Assembly: GCA_029948255.1 (NCBI GenBank)
Contig: JALIZF010001680.1
Span: 371,001 to 435,000 of the forward strand
Length of the DNA stretch: 64,000 nucleotides
Origin: Telmatactis stephensoni
Lineage: Eukaryota; Cnidaria; Anthozoa; Actiniaria; Isophelliidae
Reading direction: 5' to 3'
A program made the position numbers and the translations under genes. This document shows, piece after piece, positions 23,386 through 35,049 of this stretch. The notes beneath the pieces were generated by a model. It worked only from the letters and a program-made list of their open reading frames with translations, did no database searches and was not told the origin of the DNA. Each line of letters opens with the position of its first letter. Position 1 is the stretch's first letter.

Positions 23386-26099
23386 AAACCCAATCGAGTG
23401 GTAAAAAAATTGCTAGTTATAAGTTTCGAAAATAAAAAAACCCGGAAAGGATGAACTATGTCTGAGTTTGCCTCAGTTAAACGTTAGGTTTGCATGTCAC
23501 AATGAAAGTAACCAGAGGTAGCGCAAGTAAACGCATGGCGGTCTCAGATCGATTTGGCGACAAGCGTCAACTTTGGATTCTTTTAAAATAGGTGCATAGG
23601 TGTGTATGCTCAGGCTAATTTGATTATATTTTATACTCAGGTGCACATAGCTGAAGTGTTCAACGTTGCTGACCATTGTTGTACGTATGCTTTAAGCTCA
23701 AGCAAAGAAGAAACTTTCCTCTCAAAATGTGATCACTCACACGATCAGTTTTGTTCATCTTGTGAGGAGCTGAAATCTGTCCTTTCCTCAATTGAATCTG
23801 CACTAACCACTGTTGGAAGCAGCTTTCCTGAAAATGAAAGAGATGATATGATATTTTCCTTCAGACTTGCAACCCAACAAATTACAGCGTGGAAAGCCGC
23901 AGTCAGTACAACAAGACAAAGCACGCACCGACGTTTTAGAACAACTAGACGAGAATGCTGTTCTTATTACACAAGATTGGGCGATGAAATTTCTTCCCCA
24001 AAAATACTGGGAAACACAGGCAGAGTGGTTCGGCAAAAGGGGCATTTCTTGGCATATTAGCGTGGTTGTGCGACGTTTGGCAGATGGAAAACTCCAGCAC
24101 CAGGCATTTGTGCACGTTGCAGAGAACTGTTCTCAAGACGCTAATGTTGTTATAGCGATGATTAGACATACTCTACAAGAGTAAGAAAAGGAACACCCCA
24201 CTATTTCACTTGCATTCCTCCGACAAGATAACGCTGGTTGCTACCACAATGGCAACATGTTGGTAGCATGCCACTTAATGGGTGAAGCAACCGGTAAAAA
24301 GGTAAAGCGCATAGATTTCAGCGACCCTCAAGGCGGAAAAGGCCCATGTGACGGCAAAGCTGCCACAATCAAAGCTCATGTTCGACGGTACATAAATGAA
24401 GGCCATGATGTTATAACCGCTGCTCATTTGAGAGATGCCATCCTATCAAGTGGTGGTGTGCGTGGCGTGAGGGTTGTGCTCATAGATGCAAGTATAATCA
24501 AGCCTGTAGAAACCATTAAAATCGACGGTATAAGCACCTTGAATGACATTTTGTACAAAGACAAAGAATTAACTGTGTGGAAAGCATATAAGATTGGAAA
24601 GGGAAAGACATTACTTTACTCAGACTTGCAAAGTAAGTAATTTACCCCATTTATGTGCATTTTTTTAACAAAAAAGCGGACTGCTTCTACTTATTTTTAT
24701 CATACAATTTTCAGATCCAAGTGGTCTGTGCTCCTCCCAAATCAGTAGCTGTTTTTCTTCTGGAGATTTCACCGACATCTCTGTTTCAAGACCTAAAGTA
24801 CCACAGAATAAAGATCCTCCAGTCAGTCAGAGTGATGGAAGGGAAGAGGAAAGCAGCCATGAGCCTGAATCAGGGCTTTTCTATTGTCCAAATGATGGAT
24901 GTGTAAAGATGTATCAACGGCATTCATCACTCGAAAATCATTTGCACTATGGGAAGTATGAGCTAGTACCAGAAAGAGAAAGCCTGTACGACAAAGCCAT
25001 TATAATGTATAGAGATAAGCTTTTGCATGGTTCAGGTAAACTGATAAACTTGTGAGTTGAGTGTTCTATAAATGCAAAATATTTTGTATAGAGGTTGATG
25101 AGGTATAGTGAGTAGTGGCAGAACAAGCAGAACCATTATGTGGACCGATACTGCTGCAAAAAGATTTTATTTTATTTATTTCGTTTATTACTTTTAGGTA
25201 TTCAACCAGACCTTTCAAGTTCAACCACTTCAGAAGGTCACTGCGAAAATGCTCTTCCTCAGGGTTGGGCATTAAAGGTAGCAAAATCAAATACCCGGTT
25301 CAACGATGAACAAAAGGCTTATCTCAATGATATGTTCGATATTGGTCAAGAAACAGGACACAAGCTCGATCCTGGGACGGTAGCACGAAATATGAGATAT
25401 GCAAAGGATTGTAGTGGAAAGCGTATTAGCGAATTCCTGACACCCAAACAAGTGCGATCCTATTTCTCAAGACGAGCTTCCAAAATCAAGAACAAACCAG
25501 AGGAAGCTGATGAAAATGAAGTAGCTGCCGAGGAACAAGACGCGTACTTCCAGACCCGTTCTTTAATAATAAACGAATGCCAACTGGTTCATCCAGTTGT
25601 CTTTGATACCTATAACCTTTGCCGATTAAGCGAATCCAATGGTTTGAAGAAGCTGAGCATTCCCTTGTTGCAAAGTATATGCGAACACTTTGACATTGAT
25701 ATCTCTGAAATTACAATTCACCGCAAGGACCCCTACATAAACCTGATAAGTGATATATATGGTGAAGTCATGCTCTTGTTCAACGTAAATGGTGGAATAT
25801 CCATTGATAAAAACTCCGCTTCATCCGAGAGTACCATCAAAAACATGACGCCTTCAAAAATGTTTACATAGTTTTAGCTTCCCTATCGCACCCGTTTATT
25901 CGAAGGTGAAGAAGGGGATTAAGTAAAAATATGAAAGAAAAGGAAGAGGCGGGTTGTTTCCTCATTAGCAGTGTTGATATGTAGCTCAGTTAAAAAGATC
26001 ATCTCCGTGCATTTGGCAACAAGAAGCTCAAAGGAACAACAAGTGGCCATGTTATGACCATACTAGTTTGGAGAAGTGGGGAGGGGCTGTGTAAATCTT

Positions 26100-27077
26100 G
26101 ACCGGAATGCCTGTGTGTCACGCAAGTATTACTTTCTTAACTCACCTTTTGGCTTGCTTGCATTGTTCATATATTATATCACAACAATTGCCAAAATGAG
26201 AGGAAAAAACATGGAATATTTCCTTTATTTTGCTAAGAGAAAGATAGCAATGGTTTTTTTTGGAGTTGATTTCATTTTGGAGATTTTCTCTGTTTTTGAA
26301 TTTGAATTGAGTTTTGCAAACATGTTGGTTTCGGCGATGATCAAAGATGGACGTGAGATGAACAGAAGAATTACTTCTGAAAATCAAACAGATCGTAAGT
26401 AAATGTAGTCGTCAGTAATATTCAGCTATAATCTTTTATTAGGGTTCTGTTATAACTGGTGAATTAGGTTACTATTTCACAAACAAGTGATCGTCGCGTG
26501 ACCAAAGAATATGCAAATTGCATGATTTTTGGCATTTAGGGCAGGTCAGTGTTCACGCTCTAACATATTATTATTTGAATGGCCCCAAAATTTTATTTGA
26601 TATTTATAAAGGGGAGCAGCGTTTCTATCAGCTCACCAAAATATTTCCATGGTAGGCCATGTACCAGTGGCGATATCATCCAATAAATTTGAGCAATTTT
26701 TCAGTTTCAAAAATTTGCTTGGAATAGCGCTAAGTTCAAAAATCTGTTAAATATTCAATTTTGAACTAAATCATTCGGTTGGCTTCTGAAAAGAATGTTT
26801 GTTATCTAGTTTATAAGGATATCATTTCGTATTTTCATGAGTTTAGTTGTTGATTTTTATGCAACCTTTGAAGTGAACTGGTCAAAAGTGCTCTAAAAGC
26901 GCCTCAAGAGTCCCCAAATCGAAATGTGCCTTCGCTTACCCCCCAAAAATAAGAACTTGAAACTCAAAATATCATTTTTGATAATAGTTGCCCTAGACCT
27001 ATATCCTGATGTGACTAACAGAGTTCCGACGTTTTGGCGTTTTCAACTCAAACTTCGAAAATTAGGGACCTCCTCTC
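26100..27077 (+). repeat. Right terminal inverted repeat of the TTAA transposon
   Basis: Mirror of the left arm. The same outward-reading frames are present, with MEYFLYFAKRKIA and MIKDGREMNRRITSENQ at about 26209-26399 ending at a GTAAGT, and MCLRLPPKNKNLKLK at 26924 onward. The arms differ by point changes and short indels, so they have diverged since insertion. Confidence 0.85.
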
Positions 27078-27081
27078 TTAA

Positions 27082-27098
27082 CCAGTCTTGGTGCAGGT
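27082..27098 (-). pseudogene. 5' flank of the split Harbinger transposase
   Basis: On the minus strand a TTTCTTACAG acceptor (ending 27099) is followed by a short exon piece encoding (D)LHQDW, directly before the TTAA. It joins in frame to 18819 when the transposon and one TTAA are removed. Confidence 0.75.
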
Positions 27099-27099
27099 C

Positions 27100-29280
27100 T
27101 GTAAGAAAGTGGGCATGTGTTCGATTGTCAATAAAGAATTAAATTATTGATTAAATCTTATTTTGAAATAAAAAGAAATTATTCTCATAACCCTAATTAT
27201 AGTTCTGTTGGGAGTTTTGATGAAAATGGGGTCCCAACTTTTCAAGGCCGATAACTTTTTCCACTTTTCACCTCAAACCAAAAAAAACTATATTTGGAGT
27301 CGCCTCACTGCCCTCTGTATGGCAATGTGTATTTCGTTGGTCAATTTGAAATATTGGCTGAGACATGGTCTTTTTACAAAAATCCAAATTTGCCTTTCAT
27401 TTCTACAATCTCTAAATTCTTCTTGATGAACAGCTGTCCGTTCAATGACCTTTCATATGATCCCTATCTTGACCCTTACCTGCAAAATGCTATTGGGTTT
27501 TCAGGGTTAGGCTTCATATGCCTGTTATCCTACTACTTTTGGACTCAATTTGATTTTTACAAGGGTTTTAGCATTAGTATCTGATTTTGACGAATGACCC
27601 ATCATATGAAAGGTCTTGCAAAATCCTTTCTATTCATAGGTTGATCGTTGTGATTGGTCAAATTCCGGGGGAGATAGGTCCAAAAAGGGCATTATCTGGT
27701 TTTTCAAGGTTTTTTGAAAAGTGGGTTTTTCGCTTACAGATCGATGGATATTGGCTCCATTCCAATTCTTTTCCAGTATGTTAGACATTTTTAGACGCTC
27801 TGTCTAATGATATGCAAATTGTTGGGGTGTTGCAAATATTGTTGGAGAAATGAAACGAAAACCGCCAAATTTTGGTAAGGCTTGTAAAAATCGGGGTTTT
27901 TGAATTTTTAATCAATACTTTGTTTGTTGTTAGTATGTATCAAGCGGTTTAGGCTCCTGGAAAAAGAATTGGAATAGGTTTTTTTGTTGGCTTTTTGAGA
28001 CTTTGAAATTTTTTTTCTCAAAATTCCACATTTTTTCAAATGCTGTAGTATGTCAGCATTTCAACCAATCGTTCAATATGTAGTGCGTATTGTGCATATC
28101 TCTATGTGGTTTAAGTTTTATTTGAAACAATTAAAATCTCGCTGAGAAATATTTTTTTCTCCTTTCTCATTAATATGCAGAAATATTCTTTCTCCAAGAA
28201 TATTAAGTATTTCTCAATGAAACCCAGCATGCTTTGAGATATTTATGAGGTGCATCTTGTGTTATAATATCAAGAAAAAAACCTACAACGTCGAAGAGCT
28301 AGAATTTTTTGAAGGAAACCCAAAGTACCCTTCAAATTTCCAATTTGTTCACTCCACCTGTAAATGTCCGGAAAAAATATTTTTGTTGTTGTGTTTCTCC
28401 GAGATGAAAGGTCAGAGATGATGACCCAACAGGTTTGGGTCAAAAATCTTTAAATGCAAAAGAGCCACGTCCAAGTTTGAACGATCAATTTTTTGTCATG
28501 GTTACCAAACATTCAAAATACATTTCCATTTTCTTGAAGGCCTACTCAGCGAAAATGTAACCATGTAAAAAAAATTGGACATATTATTATTTCTTGGAGA
28601 AGATTGAGCCTTAAAATTCACCTCTGGGAAGCTACTTTTAGAGCTCGTTGCTAAGCAACCGCATGCTTTGACAAGCCGATACTACCAGAACCGCAAGTCC
28701 AGTCCGTGGACTATCTCAAAATCCCTAAGCTCATTCTGAGCTATGTAAAGGCTTGGAGTTATTGAGCGTCAAAATCGCTTCAAGTGACATGGACTGGTAT
28801 TATTGAAAAGTTTGATAGAGAAACACTTGGATACCAAGTTTGCCCGTTTGATATCTCCTTAACGAAATTGCTGACATCTTTGAAAATCAGGATTTCAGCT
28901 TACCAACAGGGTCTAACTAGAACTGTGAGAAATAATTTAAGTTTCGAAAAGTTTTTGGTACAAAATTTTCTCCTCGAACTTGCTTGGTATGCAAATTGAA
29001 GGAATTTTCCCCAAGGATTTTATGGCGTTTCTACCGAGTTCAAGGCCATTTTTTTCAGTAATAAACTCATATTCTTTGATAACATTGTATAGCAAAGTTG
29101 TTATTCAGATCAAGTGCTCCAACTTTGTTCACCATTGTATAGAAAAATAATGAATATTCATGAAGCTATGCTTCTTCAAATTTTTGAAAAAAAGTGCGAG
29201 GCTTATCAATTTTATCTCACAATATATTAATATTTTCTGATAATAATGTTAGACAAGTTTGAAGATCGACTTATTGTCTA
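27100..29280. other. No recognised gene
   Basis: AT-rich stretch. Short open frames (27208-27426, 27294-27584, 28784-28999) show no known motif, and I see no splice pattern or inverted termini. It may be old repeat sequence. Confidence 0.4.
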
Positions 29281-29443
29281 TATTTTTTGTATATATTATT
29301 ATCAGGAATTATGAATATTAATGAAGAAATATCAGCTAACAAAGGCAACATGAAATTCAAGGTACGCGCATTCTCATAATATCCAAGATTTTTGATGAAA
29401 CTCAATATAATACATAGTGGACATGTACATTTAATAGCAACAC

Positions 29444-32360
29444 ATGTCACATATAACTGCACATACAAGTTGTACAAGTTCGACAAATGAAGCGTTACCA
29501 ATGGAAGATAATTTACATAAATGCCCTCCCGGCTCATTAAATATTCAAGAACACACCAAACAAAACATAGAATTTCAATCCTACAGCAGGAAGAATATTG
29601 TAACAAATCCCCAAACACCGTATGGGTTTCCTTCATTCCTTTTAAGCAATACTAGATCTATGGTTAACAAGCTTGATGAAATTACTGCAACAGTAGCGAA
29701 CAATAAATGCGACATTGCGATCTTTACAGAATCATGGCTGTCATCAAACATCACAAACGATCTCATCAGGATTCCTGGATACACTTCCATTCGTAAAGAT
29801 CGAGCTGATGACCAACAAGGTGGTGGTCTATGCACTTACATCAAAGACTCCTCGGATTTTCTGGAGTTAGACGATCTTTCTGACCCTGTATTTGAAACTC
29901 AATGGTTCTTACTAAAACCGAATAGACTTCCAAGAGGAATTAACTCAATCATAATGGGAACTGTTTATCATCCTCCACAAAATAATGACAATGCTTTGAA
30001 AAACTACTTTTTCCAATCCCTGGACTGCGCCCTCGTAAGATATCCTAACGCTGGAATTGTAATTTTGGGTGACTTTAACCAGTTTAAACCTGGAAACTGG
30101 ACTTCGTCTTTCAACCTAAAGCAAGTGGTAAATAAACCCACCCGTGGAAACAACATCCTCGACAAAATCTTCACTACTCTTCCAAAGTACTACTGTGATG
30201 TAACGATCCTTCCTCCAATCGGATTGTCTGACCACTCTAGTATTCTTTTTTGCCCTGCAATACAGTACTCTATGTCATACTCTCCTGTTTACACTACCAA
30301 GAGAGACTGTCGACCTGCTCATAGAAGAGCACTATTTACTACCCTAGCTGGATTGAACTGGTCTCCTCTCTATCATACAGATTCAGTGGACAGTCAGTTT
30401 TCTCTATTCTCGAATTTGATAACATTTGTTATGGACACTCATCTTCCATTGCGCACGATAAAGAAGATAAAAGACAAAAGGCTTGGCACTCTGGTGATGA
30501 TTTCAAGTACAAGTTTTATCGTAACAAGGTTAGAAAGTTATGCAAGTCTGCTCGCAAATCATACTATGATTATACATGATGAAAAGATTCTTAATACGCG
30601 TGATTTAAATCCGAAACAATGGTGGAATAATATCAAGTCCATTTCTGGTCTATCTAAATCTGACCCCTTCTCAAGTATTTTTCATGATGATGAGTTCAAA
30701 AGAGGCTCTGAACTTACTGAACTGATTGCTGAATTTTTCTGCAACTTCTCAAACAGTCTTCCTCCACTCAAGTTCAACAAGATTCCTATTACGTCTGTTC
30801 CAACTGAATTTATAATCTTACCTCACCAAGAGAGGCTGAGCTGCTGGGAAAAATAAGTCTCAGAAAAGCAATACCGGATGATATCCCTAACTGAGTATTG
30901 AAGACCTGTGCACCAATACTTGCTGGGCCAATTTGTTCAATCTTCAATGCCAGTATTGCACAAAGCTCCATTCCAAGCCTTTGGAAAAGTGCCAACGTTT
31001 CTTCCTCTACCAAAGATCTCCAAGCCTAAGTCAGTTGATACCGACCTTAGACCAATATCCCTGACACCAGTGCTTAGCAAAGTATTAGAAGGATTTGTCT
31101 TCCAATGGCTCTTTAACCACATCAAGTCCTCGATAGATCCTCTCCAGTTTTGAAACATAAAGAACTGTTCTACAACACATGCTCTTATTCATCTCATTCA
31201 CAACTGGCTTGTTGCATTAGACAACCCTGGGTCAACTATCAGAAGCTGTATGATTGATTTTTTGAAAGCTTTTGACTGTATCGATCATAATATTTTGATC
31301 TATAAGTTACAGTCGCTTGACGTACCTCCTATTTTGTTAAATTGGTGTGCTGATTTCTTACTTAACCGCCAGCTTCGTGTTAAACTTGACCAAGACAAAT
31401 CATCCTGGCGTCCAATTCATGGAGGTGTCCCTCAAGGAACCAAGCTTGGCCCCCTATTCTTTTTGGTAATGATCAATGACCTGAAATGTAACCTTCCATT
31501 ATAGAAATATGTAGATGATTGTACCATGTACGAAATTGTCTCAAGATCGCCGTCAAGCTCGACGCTTCAGTCTGACATCGATGCTATCAGTGACTGGACT
31601 GAACGCAATAATATGCGTTTGAATGTTTCGAAAACCAAAGAATTGCGCGTCTTTCCTAAGAGATCATTTGCTATTCGACAACCTTTCTTCATATGGCTCC
31701 GACATTGAGATTGTGCAAGACTTCAAATTACTAGGGGTAACAATTTCATCAAACCTCACTTGGAATACCCATGTTAGTCACATCTGTACCAAAGCAAGTA
31801 AAAGACTGTATGCTCTAAGAGTTCTTAAACGTTCTGGAGCTACTACGAATGACTTAATCACTGTTTATTGCTCATTCATTTGCCCGGTGTTGGAACATGC
31901 CTGTGCTGTATTTCACTTCTCCCTTACGCAAACTTTATCTGATCAAGTTGAGCACATTCAGAAACGAGCATTGAAGATCGTGTACCCACATTCACCATCA
32001 TATGCTTCCTCACTCGAGTACGCTGGCATCTCTACATTACACCAACGCAGATTTGACCAATGCAAGAATATTCAACATCAAGAAGACAACAAGCCTTCTC
32101 GCCAATGCCAAGTGCTCTAAGTACAATTTAAGAAATCCACGCACATACACTTTGTTCAATTGTAAAACCGAACGCTTAAAAAACAGTTTCATCCCTAAAT
32201 GTGTCCACCTCTGGGATACAATATAGACGCATAGTATTATTATGAACAGTCTTTTTATATTATTTGTTCTTACATTGAATATACTTATTTGTATATACAT
32301 ATATATTATATATTTTTTTAATATCATGTTTTTTAGAATCACGAGATTCTACCATATGAT
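29444..32360 (+). pseudogene. CR1-like non-LTR retrotransposon with endonuclease and reverse transcriptase
   Basis: The frame 29444-30856 holds an AP-type endonuclease: LLSNTRSMVNKLDEI, IFTESWL, GYTSIRKDR...GGGLCTYI, VYHPP, ILGDFNQF and the final GLSDHSSIL. After shifts at about 30840-30900 the reverse transcriptase follows: DLRPISLTPVLSKVLE (31040s), FLKAFDCIDHNIL, GGVPQGTKLGPLFFLVMIND (31420s), KYVDDCT (31510s), then the C-terminal region to about 32226. A short AT-rich 3' tail with AATAAA ends near 32370. The enzyme pair nicks DNA and copies the RNA at the nick. Several frameshifts and stops make it inactive. It is a relative of, but different from, the fragment at 21713-22647. Confidence 0.85.
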
Positions 32361-32539
32361 CTTAATTCAATAAAGTTTTTGTCATATATGGATTTGACTG
32401 AGCAATGCCACGAAAAGCAATCGGCCAAATACGATTCATTGATATGTTTTCTCAATAAGTCCTAAAAAGTAGCTCTTCAAAGCATTTCTGTATTGGTAGT
32501 AAATTGTTACAACCAAAACTAATGACTTACCATGACAGT

Positions 32540-33243
32540 TATTGATCTCGACTTCAAGGCAGGCCCTTCTAAATGCTGTTATTAGTGCTTTGGTACTAGG
32601 TGAAACCAAAAAGCGAAAGCTCAAAAATTTGTGCAAAGCCAGGTGTGTTGAGCACCACAAAACCTTTGAAACAATTTATGATCTATATGAGTACTTAGTC
32701 ATCGCCCTAGATAAAATGTGTGGCCCCCTCTGATGACAAACGTTTTAAATGCCCTGGTGAAGATTCATGGGCTTGGGATGCCAACACTAAAACGATGGCA
32801 AATGGCCTGAGAAAGACTATGAGAAGCTTTGGACACATTGTTTGTGGGCGCAATGGAAATGCTTGAGCCTATGTGGCCTCTTGTGAGTGCTCTCCAGGGT
32901 CGACTGGTCGAGGTTTACTTTGGCTTTCACCACTGGTCCCATCACTGGAAAAGGAAAGAAACCGTGAAAGAAGAATCCATCACCTCAATCATCACTAATC
33001 ATGCCAACAAAATATTTATCCCAAATGTTCGCGAACTACTGGATACTGGCCGTTTTGCCAGTCGGAAGTACAGAAGCAGAAAGATCATTCTCCTGTCTCC
33101 GCAGACTTCATACATGGCTGCGATCGACCATGACAACAGAAAGGCTCTCTGATTTAGCTGTGATTCCCATGCATGGAAACGTGGTGGTGCGACAGGAGAA
33201 ATTTGCCGTGCTGTTATGGAACGTCACCCACGAAAGATGTTAG
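32540..33243 (+). pseudogene. hAT-superfamily transposase, C-terminal remnant
   Basis: Frames 32542-32733 (KKRKLKNLCKARCVEHHKTF...YDLYEYL) and 33001-33243 (LPVGSTEAERSFSCLRRLHT, then LRSTMTTERLSDLAVIPMH) match the end of hAT-type transposases: an R/W-VERH-type segment and the ERSFS...LR-MT-ERL dimerisation region. The middle is frameshifted (HHWSHHW in another frame). No complete catalytic set and no termini identified. Confidence 0.75.
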
Positions 33244-33398
33244 CATCCTCACTATTCGTGTAACAATGTGGTATGTAAGTTCTATACACAACATTGAAAA
33301 CTTACCTCAAACTTATTAAAGAAACATAGATACACCCTTTCCGAGAAACTTTGTCACCCGTGAAGGGTAAAGCGTATGAACTAGTGGCGCGGGGGATC

Positions 33399-34802
33399 AT
33401 GGGACTGTTTACATTCGGCCACGTGCACTTTGATAAACGGGTCATAGCAATCATGCAGCGAGCATTAAGTGACGATTTACGGATGAGAAGCGTACTTCTG
33501 TATGGCTTAAACCATAGCAAAAGTGACATTGCAGTTCGCCTTGGAATGTCTTCAAAGTCTGTGTTACGATTCTCCCGACGATATTACGAGAAAGGAAGTG
33601 TTTGTGCTGACAAACCAGGAAGACCAGCTGGTTCATATTCCCTTTCGCAACAAGAACAAGCCGTTTTGATGCAAGAATTGTTAGAACACCCAGAAAGAAC
33701 TGTATCCGAGCTCTGTACAGACGTTGAAGGAGTATGTGGTGCCAGGGTTGCTGTGTCTACTTTGTACGACTATTTCAAAAGAAATGGCATCACACGTAAA
33801 ATGGTAAGCTGAATTAAGTGTTAAATGTGTGTTTCTGTGATCATACATATTGTATTCTAAGGGTACGCTTACACGGTACCGGTTGAAATTTTAATTGGTT
33901 GAAAATTTGTACGTGTAAATGTTTTGTGTACACGGAGCCAGACTAACCGTACAAAAAATCAAACGGCTAGCCGTGCAAATTTTCGTGTAAATGGAAGATA
34001 GTGTTGTCCAAAAAAGAGACAGTTCCATGTAAACAGCATGTACCAGTTTTATTTTCGACCGGTTAAAATTTCAACCGGTACCGTGTAAAGGCAGTCTAAA
34101 ATTCAATGAACTAAAAATAACAAATTAAATTGTTGCAATTTTTCATTTAACTGATCTCACTGGTTTGTCACACTGACAGAGATTATAACAAATGTTCCCG
34201 AATTCCAGGATAAACGCATTTCAAGATGATTTGGATACAGTTTTCGAGGCTATCGAGCTCAAACACAAAGATGGTATGGCAATTGGGGTCCAAGGATTAC
34301 TGCTATCCCTGTCATCTGCACGGAAGGAATAATAGACTTGAGTACGTATCTGTCGCAGGAATACTAATGAAGAGAAATTTCTTGAAACTTATTCCTAATC
34401 TACAGCCGTTTGATGGGATTAATCCTCGTTGTGTGGTTGTAATGGGTAATTATAAGCACTCAAGCCGTTTTCATCAGAAATTTTGTTTTATTGCAATGCA
34501 TAAATCTTTACGACGACACTTTTTCATTGCGTTTTTTTACAGATAATGCTACAATTCACCGCTGTCATCGTGTAGTTCAAGCTATAAATACTAGCGGCAC
34601 GCTTGTGGTATTCTTGCCATCTTATAGCCCTGACGTCAATCCATGTGAGAACGTTTTCGCTCAAGAAAAAAGTTGGATTAGAGCAAATGATGTCGTGTGG
34701 CAAGTATGCCGCGATAATCCATAGGAAATGGTGTTTGAAGCCTTCGTACAAATCTCTGATGCAGACATTAGAAACTATTTACGATTTACTAATTACTTGT
34801 AA
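33399..34802 (+). pseudogene. IS630/Tc1-mariner-type transposase with introns, disrupted
   Basis: Start chosen at the first ATG (33399), at the inner edge of the terminal repeat. Exon 1 (33399-33803) has a helix-turn-helix: HSKSDIAVRLGMSSKSVLRF, then DKPGRPAGSYSLS, then VSTLYDYFKRNGI. Exon 2 (about 34180-34445) reads FRGYRAQTQRWYGNWGPR and ITAIPVICTEGIIDLSTY but is frameshifted, and the first catalytic Asp region (expected before FRGYR) is damaged near 34230. Exon 3 (34543-34802) joins exactly to give VVMDNATIHRCHRVVQ (second Asp), then FLPSYSPDVNPCENVF (third acidic residue region). TAG at 34724-34726 replaces a Gln. Role: cut-and-paste transposition at TA. Dead in this copy. Confidence 0.8.
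33862..34096. mobile_element. About 235-bp MITE nested in the transposase intron
   Basis: Near-perfect inverted arms: TTACACGGTACCGGTTGAAA at the left (from about 33869) and its complement at the right (ending about 34089). No coding capacity. The whole insertion lies within intron 33804-34180. Confidence 0.75.
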
Positions 34803-35049
34803 AGTCCTCCCATACTCTTATTATTTGGGGGGGGGGGGAGAGTTGAAAACGGCATAAATTTTTGGGGGATAACCGTAATTTTTCGCCTTGCATGGCAGCA
34901 ATTTTTTTTCTGAATTTTCTTTACTGGAAATATATATATTTTTGATTTTGTAGCCCCTCTCCCCCCATCACTTTTCTAATGGTCCGTCCCTTATAGGCAT
35001 GTGAATGATACTCAGTAACAAACAAAACAGCAACAGTGTACATAATTGT

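Larger units (their letters stand above)
20618..25871 (+). pseudogene. Six-exon zinc-finger/putative DDE transposase gene of the TTAA transposon
   Basis: Exons by frame and splice sites: 20618-20824, 21466-21665, 22714-22926 (5' edge lost), 23641-24632, 24715-25035, 25198-25871. The N-terminal part has a Cys/His pattern (TICPLHRNSYGIRW...CNKKTC, then PICKQC). The long exon has ITQDWAMKFLPQ, FGKRGISWHISVV, LRQDNAGCYH, DFSDPQGGKG and YINEGHDV, an Asp-Asp-Asp/Glu series fitting an RNase H-like nuclease. Next comes a C2H2 finger (FYCPNDGCVKMYQRHSSLENH), then a domain with GWALKVAKSNTRF...FLTPKQVRSYFSRRASK. I recognise the set as a widespread uncharacterised cnidarian family; calling it the transposase is inference. 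A one-base shift near 23900, a TAA at 24182-24184 and the LINE hit break this copy. Confidence 0.6.
18824..27077 (+). mobile_element. 8254-bp DNA transposon with about 950-bp terminal inverted repeats and TTAA target duplication
   Basis: Outer ends are GAGAGG(G/A)GGTCCCTAA, flanked by TTAA at 18820-18823 and 27078-27081. The two terminal arms (about 18824-19780 and 26100-27077) are inverted copies of each other with scattered differences. Removing the element plus one TTAA joins ...DW to L-SPLHLEE of a Harbinger transposase in frame, which fixes both boundaries and the 4-bp duplication. TTAA duplications are known for piggyBac and Kolobok elements. The GAG termini do not start with the CCY usual for piggyBac, and the encoded protein shows neither a piggyBac nor a THAP motif that I can see. 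The interior carries a multi-exon plus-strand gene (20618-25871) and nested insertions. Confidence 0.85.

Noticed and set aside
18824..27077. Assignment of the TTAA transposon to piggyBac
   Set aside because: TTAA fits, but termini begin GAG rather than CCY and no piggyBac DDD motifs were recognised; left unassigned.
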